From Clostridia bacterium (lineage in GTDB: Bacteria > Bacillota > Clostridia > Christensenellales > Aristaeellaceae): a DNA stretch of 53,530 bases. The position numbers and the translations under genes were made by a program. Of the stretch, positions 50,579 to 53,530 are shown one piece after another (the first letter of the stretch is position 1; every line of letters begins with the position of its first letter). The stretch is from contig JAGBDL010000142.1 of the NCBI GenBank assembly GCA_017937505.1, forward strand, positions 1-53,530, in the 5' to 3' direction. The notes under the pieces were generated by a model that was not told the origin of the DNA, made no database searches, and was given only the letters and a program-made list of their open reading frames with translations.

Positions 50579-51232
50579 ATGAATAGAAAGCTTTGGCTTG
50601 CTTTGATTCTTGCGTTGACCCTTGTGGTGATTGTTGGGTTGATTGTTGTATCAACCCAACGCAAAACCGTATATTCCGGGGCTGTGGAAGATTTTCTTTT
50701 GCCCGTGGAGGAATATTCCTGGGAACGTGAATTTGCACCGGAATATGTAATGATCCACTTTACCAGCGCTGTGGTGGAACACCGGGATGATCCCTTGAAT
50801 ATGGATTACATCCGCCAGATTTTTGTGGATTATGACATCAGCGTGCACTACATTATTGACCGCGAGGGTACGGTACGCTGCTATGTCCCTGAGGATCGCG
50901 TGGCATGGCATGCGGGCAAGGGCGAATGGGCCAATGATGAAAAATACACCAACAAAATGAACCACTATGCGATCGGCATCGAAATTGCAGCCATCGGTTC
51001 CCAGAAGGACATGGGAATCTATCTGACTGAGGAAGAATACGCCGCCCTCGATGACCGCTTTAAGGGTTTTTCTGACGCCCAGTACGATGCCCTGAAACTG
51101 CTGGTGGAGGATATCTGCGCTCGTTATGATATTCCTGCCGACCGTGATCATGTAATCGGTCATCAGGATTATTCTCCCTCAAAGAACGATCCCGGCGAAC
51201 TGTTTGATTGGAGCCGTATTCTGCCCCATTAA
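50579..51232 (+). CDS. N-acetylmuramoyl-L-alanine amidase (amidase_2/PGRP fold)
   Basis: 217 residues from ATG 50579, with AAGGAG 11 bases upstream; a longer frame from 50477 would overlap the carboxypeptidase. A membrane anchor (about 5-24, WLALILALTLVVIVGLIVV) precedes the catalytic domain. It shows YVMIHFTSA (zinc His), SVHYIIDREG, WHAGKGEW and VIGHQDYSPSKNDPG (zinc His and Asp). It cleaves between MurNAc and the stem peptide. It probably works with the carboxypeptidase. Confidence 0.92.
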   Translation: MNRKLWLALILALTLVVIVGLIVVSTQRKTVYSGAVEDFLLPVEEYSWEREFAPEYVMIHFTSAVVEHRDDPLNMDYIRQIFVDYDISVHYIIDREGTVRCYVPEDRVAWHAGKGEWANDEKYTNKMNHYAIGIEIAAIGSQKDMGIYLTEEEYAALDDRFKGFSDAQYDALKLLVEDICARYDIPADRDHVIGHQDYSPSKNDPGELFDWSRILPH

Positions 51233-51416
51233 GGAACTGGGGAAGTATTCATCCGTGATCGGGAATGACTAGGGGTGCGGCAAATGGGAAGCGGTTATCA
51301 TTTGAATGGGATGGACTGGGATGAATGCTTTGAAAACGCGTTAGCAGTATTCATGAAAGCAGAGAAAACGTCTCAGGTACGAAGACCTGGATGCAGCATT
51401 GACAAGGAATGAGATT

Positions 51417-51663
51417 TGCACCCACTTTATCCCATAAACCTCCCTTGTATTACAATTTACCCCATTAGCCATAAAAGGACTGAAACTTTGATACAAGGTT
51501 TCAGTCCTTTTCTTTATGCTCTTGCAGATTCCTAATGCCAAACGGCAAATGCACCCGGGAATATGAATTATTCTGGCGGCGCTCTGTCGCAGCTTCCAGC
51601 AGCTTCGAGAACCAGCACAATTCCATAAACAGAAAATGCACCCACTTTTCCCGGTGGGTGCAT
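51417..51663. repeat. TGCACCC repeats, possible integrase arm sites
   Basis: TGCACCCACTTT occurs at 51417-51428 and 51637-51648, TGCACCC at 51550-51556, and the inverse GTGGGTGCA at 51654-51662. The last pair forms a perfect 10-bp inverted repeat, ATGCACCCAC (51636-51645) with GTGGGTGCAT (51654-51663). Repeated short motifs beside an excisionase-like gene resemble arm-type sites of tyrosine-integrase elements. Confidence 0.45.
51473..51511. terminator. Perfect stem-loop terminator
   Basis: AAAAGGACTGAAAC (51473-51486) and GTTTCAGTCCTTTT (51498-51511) form a perfect 14-bp stem with an 11-base loop, with A-run and T-run ends. It can terminate in both directions and probably ends the cell-wall gene transcript. 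Confidence 0.8.
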
Positions 51664-51679
51664 AACAAAACGATTGCTC

Positions 51680-51739
51680 GGCTTTCGTTTTGACAATAGG
51701 GCTTTCGTTTTGTCGATAGCCCTTTCATTTTATTTTGGA
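51680..51739. repeat. Three tandem 20-bp repeats
   Basis: Units begin at 51680, 51700 and 51720. Units 1 and 2 share GGCTTTCGTTTTG followed by WC-R-ATAG and differ at two positions; unit 3 (CCCTTTCATTTTATTTTGGA) is diverged. They lie 50 bp before a promoter and HTH gene. They could be binding sites for that protein or iteron-like. Confidence 0.55.
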
Positions 51740-51788
51740 CGCAAAACATATGTATTCATAGAAAATACCACGAAATCATATGTAAACG

Positions 51789-51817
51789 TTGATAAATCCA
51801 GTTTTTTATGGTACAGT
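51789..51817 (+). promoter_or_regulatory. Promoter of the HTH gene
   Basis: TTGATA (51789-51794) and TACAGT (51812-51817) with a 17-bp spacer, 45 bp before the start codon of the gene at 51863. Confidence 0.5.
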
Positions 51818-51862
51818 TATTAGCAAACCATTTCAACGGCACTTACAAGGAGGAGCGACACA

Positions 51863-52054
51863 ATGATCGATAATATCAACGAGAATTGGGTTGGCATCAA
51901 TGAAGCTGCTGCTCATTTAGGGGTTACAAAAGACACAATAAGGAACTGGATAAAGAAAACAGATATTCCAGCTCATAAAATCGGGAAACTTTGGAAGTTC
52001 AAATTGTCTGAGCTTGACGAGTGGGTAAAGAGCGGAAAAAGCGCTATAGACTAG
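51863..52054 (+). CDS. Excisionase-like helix-turn-helix protein
   Basis: A 63-residue protein with AAGGAGGAG before ATG 51863. The sequence (WVGINEAAAHLGVTKDTIRN, then WIKKTDIPAHKIGKLWKFK) is the HTH_17/excisionase-family winged helix. Such small proteins direct excision in integrative elements, or precede DNA methyltransferase genes of restriction systems. Here a truncated methyltransferase follows after 23 bp, matching the second context. The DNA is AT-rich compared with the rest of the window. Confidence 0.8.
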   Translation: MIDNINENWVGINEAAAHLGVTKDTIRNWIKKTDIPAHKIGKLWKFKLSELDEWVKSGKSAID

Positions 52055-52077
52055 GCGCCTACCAAGGAGAGAAAAGT

Positions 52078-52329
52078 ATGAGAAAGACCCCAAAGGAGCT
52101 TAGTAGCAAATACTATCAGTTTGTAAATAGTTTTACACAGACATCTTTCGAAGATGAAAAAATGCTTGGCAAGTTCTATACTGATCACGATATTGCCGAA
52201 AGCAGGATTCACATCATCCGCGATATATATAAGCCAGATCGGTTCGGCTCTGAACTAAGAATAATCGACCCTTTTTGTGGCGATGGACGGCTGGTCCTTA
52301 AACTGATTGCAACGATGACAGAGAAGTGA
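52078..52329 (+). pseudogene. Truncated N6-adenine DNA methyltransferase
   Basis: ATG 52078 behind AAGGAGAG gives 83 residues: an N-terminal helix (LSSKYYQFVNSFTQTSFE), KMLGKFYTDHDIAE, and IIDPFCGDGRLVLKLI, the SAM-binding motif I (D-P-F-C-G-x-G) of type I/II methyltransferases. It then ends TMTEK-stop. The catalytic (N/D)PPY motif and target-recognition part are absent; family members are several hundred residues long. It is a remnant of a restriction-modification gene. No restriction endonuclease is visible nearby. Confidence 0.75.
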
Positions 52330-52704
52330 ACATCCCAGAAAAACATACGAAACAGTATCATGTGCACATATTGTGAAAATTCGTCGGTCAATATCATACC
52401 ATATTGAGAACGTGTGTTCTTATGTGATATAATTGCTATACGATTATTTGACGTTATCCGCTGCGATCGAAATGAAGGCGAGGCGAAGTGCATGCAGAAC
52501 ACATTGTTCACTTCAGCGGTAACTGGCGAAGAGAAACTGCGGACCGATGTGATTGCAATTGTACAGAACGAGATAACGGTTGTGGATGCAGAAACATGAC
52601 GCTTTTCTGCTGATACATGTTGAAGACAGAAAGCGTGATTTTATCACGGAGAGCACCTTCAAAACCGGTTATAATACAAATACAAAACACAAGGAGGTAC
52701 GCTT
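52330..52704. other. Gap between methyltransferase remnant and SDR gene
   Basis: Low-GC DNA without a convincing gene. A frame of about 36 codons ending at 52599 (MQNTLFTSAVTGEEKLRTD start at about 52492) has the look of a restriction-subunit C-terminal tail (SAVTG), but is too short to name. A TATAAT at about 52673 lies upstream of the SDR gene without a clear -35. Confidence 0.35.
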
Positions 52705-53451
52705 ATGAGACTGAAGAATAAGGTTGCCATCATCACGGGAGGCAGCCGTGGAATTGGTTATGCTACCGCAGAGAAATTCTTGCAGGAAGGTGCAACGGTC
52801 ATTCTGACCGCAAGCTCTCAAGGCTCTGCTGATAAAGCGGTTGCACAGCTGAAAGAAAAGTATCCCGATGCAACGGTTGCAGGAATCAGTCCCGACCTGT
52901 CCAGCCTGGAATCTGTCCGCAATTCTTTCCGGGAGGCGACGCAAAAGTATGGCTGCGTCGATATTCTGGTGAACAATGCTGGCGTATCCGAGAGCACGCC
53001 CTTTACCGAGTATACCGAAGAAACCTTTGATAAGGTCATGGATCTGAATGTGAAGGGCGTCTTCAACGCCACACGGGCAGCAAGTGAGTGCATGGTTGCA
53101 AGAGGCCAAGGTGTGATCCTCTCCACCTCCTCAATGGTCAGTATTTACGGTCAGCCCAGCGGTTTTGCTTATCCCGCATCCAAATTCGCCGTCAATGGCC
53201 TGACGGTTTCCCTTGCCCGGGAATTGGGTCCGAAGGGTATTCGAGTGAATGCAGTCGCTCCCGGTATTACCCTGACCGATATGATGAAGGCTGTTCCCAA
53301 GGAAGTAATCGATCCGCTGATTAAGCAAATCCCGCTGCGCCGCCTGGGTCAGCCAGAAGATATTGCCAATGCATTTGTATTCCTGGCATCTGATGAAGCA
53401 TCCTATATCACGGGTGTTATACTCAGCGTAGACGGCATGGCAAGAACATAA
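52705..53451 (+). CDS. Short-chain dehydrogenase/reductase (SDR)
   Basis: 248 residues, ATG 52705 behind AAGGAGG. Classical SDR features: GGSRGIG near the start (TGxxxGxG-type cofactor loop), ILVNNAGVSES (NNAG), LSTSSMVS with the catalytic Ser, YPASK (Tyr and Lys), and VNAVAPGITLTDMM. The end ITGVILSVDGMA is typical of the family, as in FabG-like and hydroxysteroid dehydrogenases. It uses NAD(P)H to interconvert an alcohol and a ketone. The substrate cannot be read from the sequence. It has its own ribosome site and terminator and is probably a single-gene unit. Confidence 0.92.
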   Translation: MRLKNKVAIITGGSRGIGYATAEKFLQEGATVILTASSQGSADKAVAQLKEKYPDATVAGISPDLSSLESVRNSFREATQKYGCVDILVNNAGVSESTPFTEYTEETFDKVMDLNVKGVFNATRAASECMVARGQGVILSTSSMVSIYGQPSGFAYPASKFAVNGLTVSLARELGPKGIRVNAVAPGITLTDMMKAVPKEVIDPLIKQIPLRRLGQPEDIANAFVFLASDEASYITGVILSVDGMART

Positions 53452-53462
53452 AAATTGGAAAC

Positions 53463-53486
53463 AGGGCAGCTGGAAACGGCTGCCCT
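53463..53486 (+). terminator. Terminator after the SDR gene
   Basis: AGGGCAGC (53463-53470) and GCTGCCCT (53479-53486) form a perfect 8-bp stem with an 8-base loop, followed by ATCTT, 12 bp after the SDR stop. GGAGG near 53502 suggests that another gene begins just beyond the window. Confidence 0.7.
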
Positions 53487-53530
53487 ATCTTCAAAAAATG
53501 GAGGTATACACAAGAAAAGAATCATTCCCA

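Larger units (their letters stand above)
51233..51862. other. Gap with terminator, att-like repeats and a promoter
   Basis: No gene is convincing in these 630 bp. A 42-codon frame at 51284-51412 (MGSGYHLNGMDWDE start) has no clear ribosome site. From about 51400 the DNA becomes AT-rich and full of short repeats: the TGCACCCACTTT motifs, a terminator-like hairpin (51473-51511), a tandem 20-bp repeat (51680-51739) and a promoter (51789-51817). The change in composition marks the start of acquired DNA. Confidence 0.5.

Noticed and set aside
1..53530. CRISPR array, tRNA or rRNA genes
   Set aside because: No regularly spaced repeats of CRISPR size and no recognisable tRNA or rRNA sequence were found on reading; the 20-bp tandem at 51680 has no spacers.

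Overview
The window looks like a chromosomal stretch from a moderately GC-rich gut-type Clostridia (Bacillota). This is inferred from strong AGGAGG ribosome sites, SpoIIE/RsbW/STAS signalling, Nif11-type leaders with NHLM export genes, and a short NRPS ending in a reductase, as known from gut Clostridia. No rRNA, tRNA or CRISPR array was seen.

Layout. (1) 1-2125: the 3' end of an SfsA-like gene and a large serine recombinase that has lost its catalytic N-terminus. (2) 2264-22328: a ribosomal-peptide (RiPP) island. On the minus strand are two Nif11-leader precursors, a TetR regulator and a class II lanthipeptide synthetase (LanM) with a Cys-Cys-Gly zinc motif. On the plus strand are YcaO, a tandem-leader Cys-rich precursor, radical SAM/SPASM, a second YcaO and a second radical SAM/SPASM. 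A third radical SAM gene converges on these. An alkylsulfatase-like metallohydrolase, another Nif11 precursor, a small membrane-fusion protein and two NHLM-type ABC exporters (one with a C39 leader peptidase) follow. (3) 22385-23309: decayed fragments, including an integrase. (4) 23309-34810 (minus): a PPTase, a three-module A-T-C-A-T-C-A-T-R NRPS, and a MATE transporter with a C-terminal RsbW-like ATPase domain. (5) 35179-48373 (plus): a second TetR closely resembling the first, a second MATE-RsbW fusion, an HD protein, then three near-identical STAS genes interleaved with an NCS2 permease carrying a degenerate RsbW-like tail, a collapsed amino-acid ABC transporter with such a tail, a third MATE-RsbW fusion, an ATP-grasp ligase, a Cache-type PP2C phosphatase and a free RsbW-like kinase. 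(6) 48567-51232: secreted LprI-like protein, VanY-like carboxypeptidase and amidase. (7) 51233-53530: att-like repeats, an excisionase-like HTH gene, a truncated DNA methyltransferase and an SDR dehydrogenase.

How it may work together. The two TetR paralogues sit beside near-identical candidate operators (TAACRTGTTA), one in the divergent RiPP promoter region and one in front of the second TetR/MATE gene. A second promoter type (TTGYCG, 17 bp, TAYACT, with a shared spacer segment) precedes both the third radical SAM gene and the PPTase-NRPS-MATE operon. This suggests co-regulation of ribosomal and non-ribosomal peptide production with export. The most unusual feature is that transporters from three families carry RsbW-like tails and are encoded with STAS proteins, a PP2C phosphatase and an RsbW kinase. 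I infer a partner-switching circuit that gates transporters rather than a sigma factor. The other candidate for novelty is the RiPP island, with LanM, two YcaO/radical-SAM pairs and three kinds of Nif11-led precursor.
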